Shown here: positions 55,124-64,000 of the stretch, piece after piece | How the letters are laid out: every line of letters starts with the position of its first letter | How positions within the stretch are numbered: position 1 is the first letter of the stretch | From: Viola odorata | Lineage: Eukaryota; Streptophyta; Magnoliopsida; Malpighiales; Violaceae | DNA length: 64,000 bases | Assembly: GCA_963691705.1 (NCBI GenBank) | Contig: OY829544.1 | Coordinates: 41,933,917-41,997,916 of the forward strand | Reading direction: 5' to 3' | Translations under genes and position numbers: made by a program | Notes under the pieces: model-generated | Told to the model about the DNA's origin: nothing | Seen by the model: the letters and a program-made list of their open reading frames with translations, nothing else | Databases searched by the model: none

Positions 55124-56832
55124 CGTACTCTGGCCTTCGAGTTAATTTCCACAAGAGCACCTTGATAGGAGTGAACTTAAGTGATCATATTGGTGGCATT
55201 TTAGCTACGCGGGCAGGTTGTAAGTACGAAGCTCTTCCATTTAAGTATCTGGGGTCTTTGTTGGGTTTTAATCCGAGGAGGAAATCCGGGTGGCAATTTC
55301 CAGTGCAAAAGTTACGGAAAAAACTCTGTACGTGGAAGGGTCATCTTCTTTCGGTGGGAGGGCGTGTGACTTTGATTAAATCAGTGCTCGCTAGTCTCCC
55401 TATTTATAACATGTCTATTTACAGGATGCCTAAATCGGTGGTGCAACAATGTGAAGGTGTGATGCGCCGATTTTTATGGAGTGGTACGGATAACAGTAAA
55501 GGGTTGGCCAAGCTGCAATGGGAGGAAGTTACTTGTTCGGTGTCGTTTGGGGGCCTGGGTAATGGAAGGTTACAAGACCGAAATGTGATGCTTCTATTCA
55601 AATGGATTTGGGAGCTAATAAAGGGTAACAGGAAGCTCTGGGCTGAGATCATTCGTAAGCAATATAATCTTAGTTCTATTAAGGACTTGTGGCGGGAGAG
55701 AGAGGGGCTTCTTCCCCCAATCTGGAGAGACATTATGCGAGTGTGTGGGCGGGGCGCTGAGTTCTTTGAGCTATGGACTAGTCATACTTCGCTGAAAGTT
55801 TGAGAGGGCGAGACTACGAGTTTTTGGTGGGATACATGGGCAAGTAAGAAACCATTGGCTCTCTTACATCCTCGTATGTATCATCTGTCGAGTATGCAGG
55901 GAGGGACCGTCAAGGAGTTTGGCAAGTGGGAGGGGATGGTGTGAGAGTGCCAAAGTGAGTAGAGGCGTAGGTTGTTTGAATGAGAGAGAGACGAATGGGT
56001 GAGCTTGAGCGAGCGGTTGCCAGTTCCAAGCAGGGGGGGACATCAAGATGTTCTTAGCTGGGATCTTGATCGATCGGGGACCTATACAGTACACTCGGGA
56101 TATAAGACTTGGGAAGCAAGGAGGCTCGAGACTAGGCCTCTACTTCGGTCATGTTGGACTGGATTGGTTCCGTATAGAGTGGAGTTCTTCTTATGGTTAA
56201 CGCTTAGGGAGAGGATTGTGATTAGGTTGTTTCTAGTGAGACGCAACATGATTTCGGAAGCCCTGAACATCTGCCCAATGTGTAACAGAGAGCCAGAGGA
56301 TGTTACTCATCTTTTCCTACGCTGTGAGGTTGCTAGGAGGGTGTGGGAGTTCGTTATGAGATGGCTTCGGGTGGTGTGGTGCCAGCCCCAAAATTTAGCG
56401 GATTTATGGAGGTCTTGGGGGAAATATTTACCTACCTACGACAAGCAAGCTAGTAAGAGATGGACATCTCTATTCTATGCAGTTATTTGGACTCTATAGA
56501 AGCAACGAAATGCAGCGATTTTTTGATAGGAAGAGTATTCCGAGATGCAGTGTCTAAATATGATCTTCTCCTTATGGCATTGATGGCTGAAAAGTAAGGA
56601 CCACTTGTTCGTGTACAACATGTCTGATATGTTGCAGACTTCGGCATGGCTGCTGAGTCGTGATTAGTGGTTTCTGAGTTGGTTTCGGGTGTTAGCTTGT
56701 CTAGTTTCATGTCTGCTTAGTTTTTGGGGCGCCTGTGTGCGCTCCCTGCCATGCATTGGCAATTGTTTCTTGTACTGTTTGGTCATGTTCTTCATGACAG
56801 TTTGATAATAAATCCTCTGCTTATTTAAAAAA
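55124..56832 (+). mobile_element. LINE copy 2, 3' part with poly(A)
   Basis: Begins in the reverse transcriptase region (CGTACTCTGG, matching 49513) and runs to TAATAAATCC...AAAAAAA at 56832, followed by the right copy of the target duplication. Over 1.6 kb it differs from copy 1 at only a few percent of positions by eye. Its 5' part is missing because element D and other sequence lie to the left. Confidence 0.85.
55162..56499 (+). pseudogene. LINE ORF2 C-terminal part, copy 2, broken
   Basis: Reads IGVNLSDHIGGILATRAGCK through FKYLGSLLGFNPRRKSGW and RMPKSVVQQCEGVMRRFLW to the zinc finger CPMCNREPEDVTHLFLRC. Stops lie at 55801-55803 and around 55943-55980, at some of the same places as in copy 1 (RRRLFE context), so the two copies share damaged ancestry. 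Ends at a TAG at 56497-56499. Confidence 0.8.
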
Positions 56833-56844
56833 ATCTAATATATT
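56833..56844. repeat. Right copy of the 12-bp target duplication
   Basis: ATCTAATATATT directly after the LINE poly(A), identical to 13664-13675. Confidence 0.8.
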
Positions 56845-57066
56845 ATCGTGTTCATTGTACAAAATTTGACGTTGTCTGTGTTGGTGCCGAAACTTACAAA
56901 CAGTGAACATCATATTGCTTTCACCAGTTGGTTTGCTCTCAACTTCAACATACTCCGCCTCATAATACAATTCATCCTGAAATAATGCCAAAGAAGCCAA
57001 TGTGTACACATCCTGAATAATATCGATGACACAGAATTTAATTATCTTCAATGCAAATAATTTCAT
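56833..57066 (-). pseudogene. FRS pseudogene, piece upstream of the SWIM finger
   Basis: On the minus strand the frame reads QDVYTLASLALFQDELYY, then VESKPTGESNMMFTVCKF, then YNEHDNILD, the region just before the SWIM finger in FAR1/FRS proteins (DVYTP...LFQDEL, variable strand, then CSC). Joining NILD here to NILDCSC at 13675 restores the finger order. Nothing coding is seen further upstream (above 57066), so the rest of the gene is gone or lies beyond an intron. Confidence 0.75.
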
Positions 57067-58999
57067 TATTGTAAACTTATTCTAAAATTTAAAATTTTAA
57101 TTTTCGAATAACATTTGAGATTTTAGAGTCTAAAAAATAATTAATTTAAATCATTACGTGATATTACGAAACCTTGCGGCTTCGGTATGTAACACTACAG
57201 TTACTCTAAGCACCTGATTTAGGGCTCTACACCATGGGTCAATTCTATATTAATTATAAATGAGTCATGTGTCAACACTACATTAACTCTGGTTTTGTAT
57301 AAACTTTACATATATAATAGATAGATAGATATAGGCAAGGTATTAATCCGCGCATCGCGCTGATTATCACAACTTTTATTTTTTATTTTATTATTTTTTG
57401 GTTTACAAATGAGTTGAGTGAGTTTACAAATCAAGTTAAATTTTATTTTTCTAAGTGTAATTACTATATTTATATTTTTTTATAATCAGATAAAACCAAT
57501 TATTTCTTTGATCAATTACATGAATTGTATGAGTTATCTCATCTCTTATAATTTTCTTTAGTTTTCCAAATTCTTTAACTTGTCATTCTCTCTTACTGTT
57601 TTAACTATTATTATTTATACACATAGCTAAGTTATATTTAAAAAATTCCACAACCTCAATTAGATTAATTAAATATCTAACCCTTTGGATATTAATAACC
57701 ATTTATCTAACTCTTTATTTCTTAAAAAAAGTACAAATTAGTCTTACAACATGAATTTACCATTACTATATATTCTAACTCCTTAAATAATACTCCCTCC
57801 AGTGCAAAATAAACGACATTTTCCTACGAATTCTTACTGTTCATAAAACTTGTCATTTTATCTTTTTCGAAGCAAATATTTTGTGCAAATGACAATTTTT
57901 TTATGCGTCAACCCAATTTGATGATGGTATTTTAATTTGAGTGGAAATTAGGAGTAAAAATGAAACAATATGGAAGAAAATAAGATCAAAGATCATGGTG
58001 AAACGAATTTTTACTATCCTAAAGAGTCATTTATTTTCTAAGTATTTTTGTTCTTACTTTTTTTTTTACAACATGACTTTAGCAATAATATATATTTTTC
58101 TGTCTAAAATAAATTATTTCTCATTGAATCACTTCTCGTCATTTATTTTCTAATCTTTGTCATTCGTTTATTATCATTTGTTCTATCATTTTTCTAATCA
58201 CTTCTCGTCAGTTATCTATCCCTTTAAATATCTTTAATCATTTGTATGACTTTTCATTTTAAAAAAAAGAATAAAAATTGTTCCTGACTCATGAGTTTAT
58301 CAGTAATGTATATCTTTCTCCCATATTTTTAGTTACTTCAATTATTAAAAAAATAATTACCTAACCCTTTAAATATCACTAAACATATGTATGATACTAT
58401 ATTTTTTAAAATTATGGAAAACAAATCTTGTAGCATGACTTTAGAAGTAATATATAGTTTTCTTCTATATTTTCAATTATTTTTTTATCATATGTTCTCT
58501 TTTTTACTTTTGCTATTTACTTGATTTGCTATTTTTTTTGTACCGAAGGTAGCCCTTTCTTTAGATCTTTCTCAATATGAGGATTTAGACTAATTTTAAT
58601 TGACTTCTTACATTCTAACTTAATATATTAAAATCTTTAAATTCTAGTCATTTACATTATAAAATATATTCATATTCAATCAATAATTGTAACATTAATT
58701 GTATTTTAACAATTATTAAAAAGACAATATGAAAGCTTATGTGGCATCAAGTGAGATTGACTAAATGATGACATTATTTCACCACCAAGATACATTCTCT
58801 CATTTTTAACTTTCATATATTATAGATTAAAGATATTGATGCGCACACAGTCAATTTCTTATCATTTTAAAGGTGGAAAAGTCTAATTTTTTCAATATTT
58901 ATTTTTTAATGTTTTGCAACTTCAATCCAACCAGACAATGCACTTATGATATAATATATACCTCTTATAGCGACTCAGCCCCCGTTGCGGGCTTGAGTT
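57067..58999. other. AT-rich non-coding stretch
   Basis: No gene recognised. TACTCCCTCC at 57791 resembles a Stowaway MITE end but no partner end was found. A (TAGA)n run lies near 57318 and many T-rich tracts occur. Confidence 0.5.
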
Positions 59000-59210
59000 C
59001 ATTAAGAATTTATTTACAAACATGAACGCTAAATTAATTATGAAGTGGTTTAATTGACATTTTTTACAAATGAGATTTTTAAATTAATAATGTAGGTATT
59101 TTAATTTGATGTCTTTTACAAATACGATGACTAAATTAATCATTAAGGGGTTAAGTTACTAATTTTATATGAATACGGAGACTAAATTAATCAAGTAGAA
59201 GTTTGACTGG
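59000..59210 (+). repeat. Minisatellite of 55-60 bp, left part
   Basis: Degenerate units with (A/G)(C/A)TAAATTAAT(C/T)AT...GGGGTTTAATTG...TTTTTTAC(A/G)AA. The array is cut by the solo LTR and resumes at 60668. Confidence 0.7.
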
Positions 59211-60667
59211 TGATTGCGTGTCGAGGGCATCAAATTTAGTTGTAAAAAGATATAGAAAATGGGGTAGGAATACAACTTATCACTCGTCCACAAGGGACTC
59301 GTAGATTGCGATAAGAGGTTCGTCCACAGAGATCTTGGTGGTGTACTGTAGTCTTGACTCGACTTCCTCATCACTGGAGTTGAAGGTTTTGTTCCTGCAA
59401 TTAAGATAACAAAGCATAAAAGAGGACAAGCAAAAATAGAATTAAAGAGAGCAATCTTAAGCAGAAGTGAATCTTAGTTAAGATTGCTGGCTGAGATAGG
59501 TTGGAACTTTCGTGAGGTAAATTCCTGGTAAGGGCGAATTCATGAGCATTTTACTTGTGTAATCGATCATAGACTAAATATTTTCTCCTTGTCTATCGTA
59601 ACTCTGCTATAGATTGGGAGGAACCCCTTTCCAATCCTACTTTCCTCCTATTCAAATCACTTGGAGGGTACCCCCTTTCCTAGTGATCCTGGCCAGTGGA
59701 CACCTTGCTGGTTAAAAGGTTTATCGAATTGGCTGCTGGCTTGAGGCACATGTGTTTTCTCAATGGCATAGGGAAAGACAGAGTCTAGGCCAAGCTACTC
59801 CCAACTTGGAGCCCTAGGTCGTCAATCTGGTTAGGCCTATATCGATTCAAACCCACTAACCCCCGCGAGGTTAGCTGTCTACTTCGTCACTTCAGTTTCG
59901 CTCGTCCCCTCAATGACTGACTGCAAATTCGTTGTCTTCGCTAAGATCGATCAAGTCCTAGCCTAGACGGGAACCGGTTTGTTAAAACAGGACTTGTTTC
60001 GAATACAACGATAGGATAATTAAGAATGAATAAGTCTCACGATTTACAAGTATGCTCACTCAACCCTTACCAAGAACTAGGTGTTTAGCCACTACACATC
60101 ATAATCAAAAAAAAATAGAAATAATTGAAGAACATGAATTTAATTAAGGTGCGGAATTCAAAGGAATTCGCAACAAAGTGTTTACAAAACCAGAAGAAAG
60201 GGAGATGGAAGATGCCCGTAATTGACAGCCTTCCCTAACCTTTATCAAGGTTAGAGTCCCCACCAATTACGTTTCTCTCCCAAATCCTCGCTTTCAAATA
60301 AACTAAAAGATAGGGATAAGAATCCCAAATTGTTTTAAATTCGAAAAGCAAAATAAATAACAGGATAATAACTAATTGTTTTTTATCAAATGAAAATACA
60401 TCCGAGATATCTTCAATCGGATGCACCAGCCAACTGGTTCTCTGATCTCCGCTTCCTTGAGTCCATGGTGTGCACGCCTCTATCCTGCAATCTTAGCTAA
60501 GATTTGTGGCTAAGATTGGCAATCTTTCGCTCCGGCACCCGTTTCTTCTAAAAACCAGTCTTGCCCAAGATTCCTCAAAAGTACCCAGATTGACGTGAAA
60601 TGTGTTGTTTCTGCCACAAACAACGAGTTTTACGGTGGTAAAAACACATGGAATAAAGCGTCAATCA
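59211..60667 (-). mobile_element. Solo LTR of an Athila-like gypsy element
   Basis: 1457 bp, plus-strand TGATTGCGTG to GCGTCAATCA (inverted ends TGATTG/CAATCA), flanked by ACTGG on both sides (59206-59210 and 60668-60672). The array units match up across the insertion. Read on the minus strand it starts TGATTGACGC and has TTTTTACCACC about 26 nt in, like the LTR of element E. No internal region is present, so it is a solo LTR from LTR-LTR recombination. Confidence 0.85.
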
Positions 60668-61195
60668 ACTGGAAATCTTTTACGGAAAAAAATTTCATCA
60701 ACAATTTTGTTTACAAACATGATCAGTAAATTAATTATGAAATGGATTTAATTGACATATTTTTAAAATATGTAGATTAAATTAATCATGTAGGGGTTTT
60801 AATTGGACATTTTTTTCGAACACGGGAACTACATTGATCATTTAGGGGGTAAATTAGTAATTTCTTATGCATACGGTGATAAAATTAATCATTTGGAGGC
60901 TTGACGGGGAAAAAAATATGAAAAGAGTTTTTATTGAGAATTTGTTACGAGTACGGGCACTAAATTAACTATTGAGAGGTTTAATTCATTTTATTTGAAC
61001 ACCGAAACTAAATTAATCATAACGGAGTTTTAATTGTATGTTTTTTAAGAACACAGAGACTTAATTAATCATAAAGGGGTATGATTGGACAATGAATACA
61101 TGGACTAAATTAATTAAAAAGGGTTTGATTGGAAGTTCTTTACGAACACGAAGACTAAATTAATCATAACGGGCTTTGCTAGGAAGTTTTTTACG
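60668..61195 (+). repeat. Minisatellite of 55-60 bp, right part
   Basis: About eight degenerate units with ACTAAATTAATCAT, a G-rich AGGGGTTT and TTTTTTACGAACAC. Continues the array of 59000-59210. Confidence 0.75.
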
Positions 61196-61204
61196 ATAAT
61201 AGAG

Positions 61205-62040
61205 TAGTGTTATGGATTTTACAACTCAGATATTCGTAATTAACTTAAAATTACGTAATTGCATGATTTAAGTAGATTTTCGTAATTACGTAATTTAAAT
61301 AGCTTTGCGTGAATTGTTGTTCATTGTTACGGATTATGAGTACTTCTGTAAATGGAACTTCATAATTGCGTAACGCGTAACTAAAATTTACGTAAATCTA
61401 CTTAAATTATGTAATTACGGAAATATAAGTTAGTTGCGGGTTCTACGACTCAAGCATTTGTAATTAACTTAATTTTTCATAATTACGTAATTTAAGTACC
61501 TTTACATAAATTTAAGTCCATCGTTACGGATTATGAGTACTTCCGTAAATGGAACTTCATAACTATGTAGCGCGTAACTAAAATTTACGTAAACCTACTT
61601 AAATGACATAATTATGGAAATCTAATTTAGTTACGGATTCTGCAACTCAAGTATCCGTAATTAATTTAAATTTACGTAATTATGTAATTTAAGTAGCTTT
61701 ACGTAAATTTAAGGCCATCGTTACGGATTATGAGTACTTCCGTAAATGGATGTTCATAATTACGTAACGCGAAACTAAAATTTAGGTAAAGCTACTCAAA
61801 TGACGTAATTACGAAAATCTAAGTTAGTTATGACTTGTGCAACTCAAGTATCTGTAATTAACTTAAATTTATATAATTACATAATTTAAGTAGCTTTATA
61901 TAGATTTAAGTCCGTCGTTACAGATTATGAGTACTTCCGCAAATGGAACTTCTAAATTATGTAGCATAGAACTAAAATTCACGTAAACTAACTTAAACTA
62001 CGTAATTATGTACATTTAAGTTAATTACGAATGCTTGAGT
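61205..62040. repeat. 197-bp tandem array of palindromic units
   Basis: GGATTATGAGTACTTC recurs at about 61331, 61528, 61726 and 61922, a period of 196-198 bp. Each unit contains TTTAAGTAG(C/A)TTT(A/G)CGTAAATTTA and, about 90 bp on, its reverse complement AAATTTACGTAAA(C/G)CTACTTAAA, so every unit can fold into a long hairpin. TTACGTAA-type palindromes are frequent. Confidence 0.85.
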
Positions 62041-62350
62041 TGCAGAACCCGTAAGATTTCTGTAATTACATACTTTTAACTTTTTAAGTCTAACTTTACG
62101 TAATTATTTAAAGAGACAAATTACATGTCTATAAATTAATTTAAGAAGACGAGTAAAATACATATTATCATACATACATATAAGAAAAAATATATAATTT
62201 TAATTTATAAAAAAATTGGATATGATTTTTTTAAAATAGTTAAAAAAATCCTTTTGAAGTAACGGTAGCACTTGCAAAATGAGTAAAGTGAAAGACACAC
62301 GTATAAACAAATTTTGCAAACTCAAATGACACCATTATCATGTATACAAA
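62041..62350. other. AT-rich spacer
   Basis: No gene or repeat recognised beyond the tail of the palindromic array. Confidence 0.4.
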
Positions 62351-63754
62351 TGATTGGACTTAATTTGTGTTAGTTTTTACCACCTGTTTTCATGCATTTT
62401 GAATGGTGATTTTATTTATATGAGTTTAATTTCCGTATTTTTTGGCAGAAAGCAGTCTTCGAGCATGAAGAGTGAAAAAAGGGGCAGAAAAGAGTTATTT
62501 TTGGGCAGAGTGGAGCAAACACCTTTCTTGGCTAATCTCTTGACCAAGAGGAGCCGTCTTGGCTGGCAAATAATTCTAACCTCCGTGTGACGCTTGATGA
62601 TAGAAGTCTTTTGCGACCGTGACTGCTGGGTTATCATCAGAAGAGTTAGAGTTGCTTCCGTCTTTCTTTGTCTAGCTTCTAGAATTCTAATCAGAAAGGA
62701 AGAGTGATAAGATACAATTAAGTAATTCAAATTAGGATATATTCTATTTCCTTTTTTTTAGATATATTTTCAAGGGAGAAGACTATATTTTATCTCCCTA
62801 GGGTTTTGTGAAGGGGATCTCTTCCCTTCTCAGCATTTTTTTAGCCTTGTTTTATTTTCCAAAACCTCTTTGCTCCTTCCTTCTCTTAGAACGAAGGTTC
62901 ATATATGTTGTTATTTCTTTTGTTTTCTTCAATTATGAGCATTAGTAGCTAAATGCATCTTTTCTGGTAGAAGCGTTTAAAGCATGATCATGGATTTACA
63001 TGAGATCTAATTAGTTCTTAATTAATCTTTACATCCATATTTAATTGATCTCCATTATAATTGTATTACGCTTCTTATTGACTTTAGATCTGGCCAGTCT
63101 AGAGTTAATTTGATTCCCGCAAGTGTCATTCTTCTTAGTTACGACAACCCTTTCTTGGGCCATTTACGGACCAAGAGGATCGAAGTAGACAGCTAGACCT
63201 GAGAAGCTAGTGGGAAAGGTTAATCTGATTTAGTCCCGATTGATAACCGAGGATCCTAGGTTTGGAGTTGTCTTCCCCTAATTGATCATCAATCAATTTT
63301 AGTAAACCCTTTAACCAATAAGGTGCTACTTGATTAGGAATCATCTCTAAGCGTACTTGAAGTGGTTTCGATACAGGAGGGAAGCTGGGGTCATTAGCAT
63401 ATCTTGGTCCTATAGCAACTCTACAAATCGAAGACGAATAACCCTGCATCGATGATTGTTGCCCATGAATCATAGCTTGTTAGCTTCTACTAGGAATTCT
63501 TTCTCTGATTGTTTCGTTCTTGATCTGTTTCTTGACCTGGACATTTTTACTTGCTTTATTTTCTTTTTAGTCTTTAGTTTTAAACAAAATCCCCCCAATT
63601 TCACCTAAGTGTTTCAACTGGTCTTTATAAGCATTCACAAAAATCACATCATTACTCTCTATGGACGAACCTCTTACATGCTATTTATAATTAATCTTGT
63701 GATTAGTAGGAAGTTACATTTATTAATTATTTTTTATGAAGTTGACCCCCATCA
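62351..63754 (+). repeat. 5' LTR of gypsy element E
   Basis: Starts TGATTGGACTTAATTTG, with TTTTTACCACC about 27 nt in as in the solo LTR, and ends GACCCCCATCA (TGAT/ATCA ends). It contains a leader-like middle with CCTAGGGTTTTG near 62800 and the CTATGGACGAACCTC motif near 63660. The start is set by similarity only. Confidence 0.6.
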
Positions 63755-64000
63755 AATTTTATAGAAGAACACCTCTTCGATATTTCTAACTTTATGAAAA
63801 TTCTCTCTACAAGTAATCAAGGCCAAGAAGCTACTCAAGGTTTAGTTTCGAGTGTATGTGGAATTTGTTGCCAGCCTAATCATCACACCAATTAATGTTC
63901 CATGTTGTAATCTACAACACCACTAGAGGATACCACGCAAGTGAATGCAGCTTTTGGTTTTAACCAAAATCAGGAAGGGCAGTTCCCTCCCAACAACAAC
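63755..64000 (+). mobile_element. Interior of element E with gag zinc-knuckle remnant, cut by window end
   Basis: The usual tRNA-Asp-type primer-binding site is absent right after the LTR. From 63818 the frame reads GLVSSVCGICCQPNHHTN, a stop, CSML, a second stop, then STTPLEDTTQVNAAFGF, which fits the end of an Athila-type gag with a CCHC knuckle. The main gag domain is missing, so this copy is a deletion derivative. What follows lies outside the window. Confidence 0.6.

Noticed and set aside
57791..57830. Possible Stowaway MITE end (TACTCCCTCC)
   Set aside because: No matching inverted end within 500 bp, so it cannot be bounded.

Overview
The window is repeat-rich nuclear DNA from a flowering plant, most likely a eudicot. 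Evidence is the set of Ty3/gypsy LTR retrotransposons of the Tat/Retand, Ogre and Athila kinds, plant-type LINEs with an RRM-bearing ORF1, and a fragment of a FAR1-RELATED SEQUENCE (FRS) gene. I see no intact host gene, no rRNA or tRNA gene and no CRISPR array. The species cannot be told from the sequence.

Layout. 1-5998: 3' part of a Tat/Retand-type element (copy A) with four minus-strand genes and a 408-bp LTR. 5999-8848: non-coding DNA with a 0.3-kb tandem duplication. 8849-13142: a 4.3-kb non-coding LTR element (F) with perfect CTAAG target duplications and an older gypsy LTR inside. 13187-13675 and 56833-57066: two halves of one minus-strand FRS pseudogene, split inside its SWIM zinc finger by about 43 kb of nested elements. 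13675-29549: a full-length Tat/Retand-type element (copy B) with 518/541-bp LTRs, one gag-pol frame broken by four stops, a hairpin array and the same four antisense genes. 29550-31038 plus 47434-51158: LINE copy 1, interrupted by a 16.4-kb Ogre-type element (C, 31039-47433) that has AGGGG target duplications, 3.2/3.7-kb LTRs, gag, no pol and large tandem arrays. 51159-55123: minus-strand gypsy derivative (D) with one LTR. 55124-56832: 3' part of a second LINE copy, whose poly(A) end abuts the right copy of a 12-bp target duplication. 57067-62350: AT-rich DNA with two tandem arrays, one holding a 1.46-kb solo LTR with ACTGG target duplications. 62351-64000: 5' LTR and gag remnant of another gypsy derivative (E).

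The most interesting content is the antisense cassette of the Tat/Retand-type elements. Four minus-strand ORFs lie between integrase and the 3' LTR. Each has its own TATA-like box at a position conserved between copies A and B, the two long ones keep introns, and those two are paralogues sharing a PF04195-type (putative gypsy type transposon) domain and a C-terminal coiled coil. Antisense ORFs are known in this lineage; a duplicated, four-promoter, intron-bearing cassette looks like more than a single extra ORF. Directly downstream of pol, copy B also carries five tandem stem-loops whose stems vary in a compensating way.

Every reading frame found here carries stops, frameshifts or deletions except the small ORF1 and gag of element C. 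The window records successive insertions: FRS pseudogene, LINE, gypsy elements and later rearrangements. All identities come from reading motifs by eye; no database search or alignment program was run.
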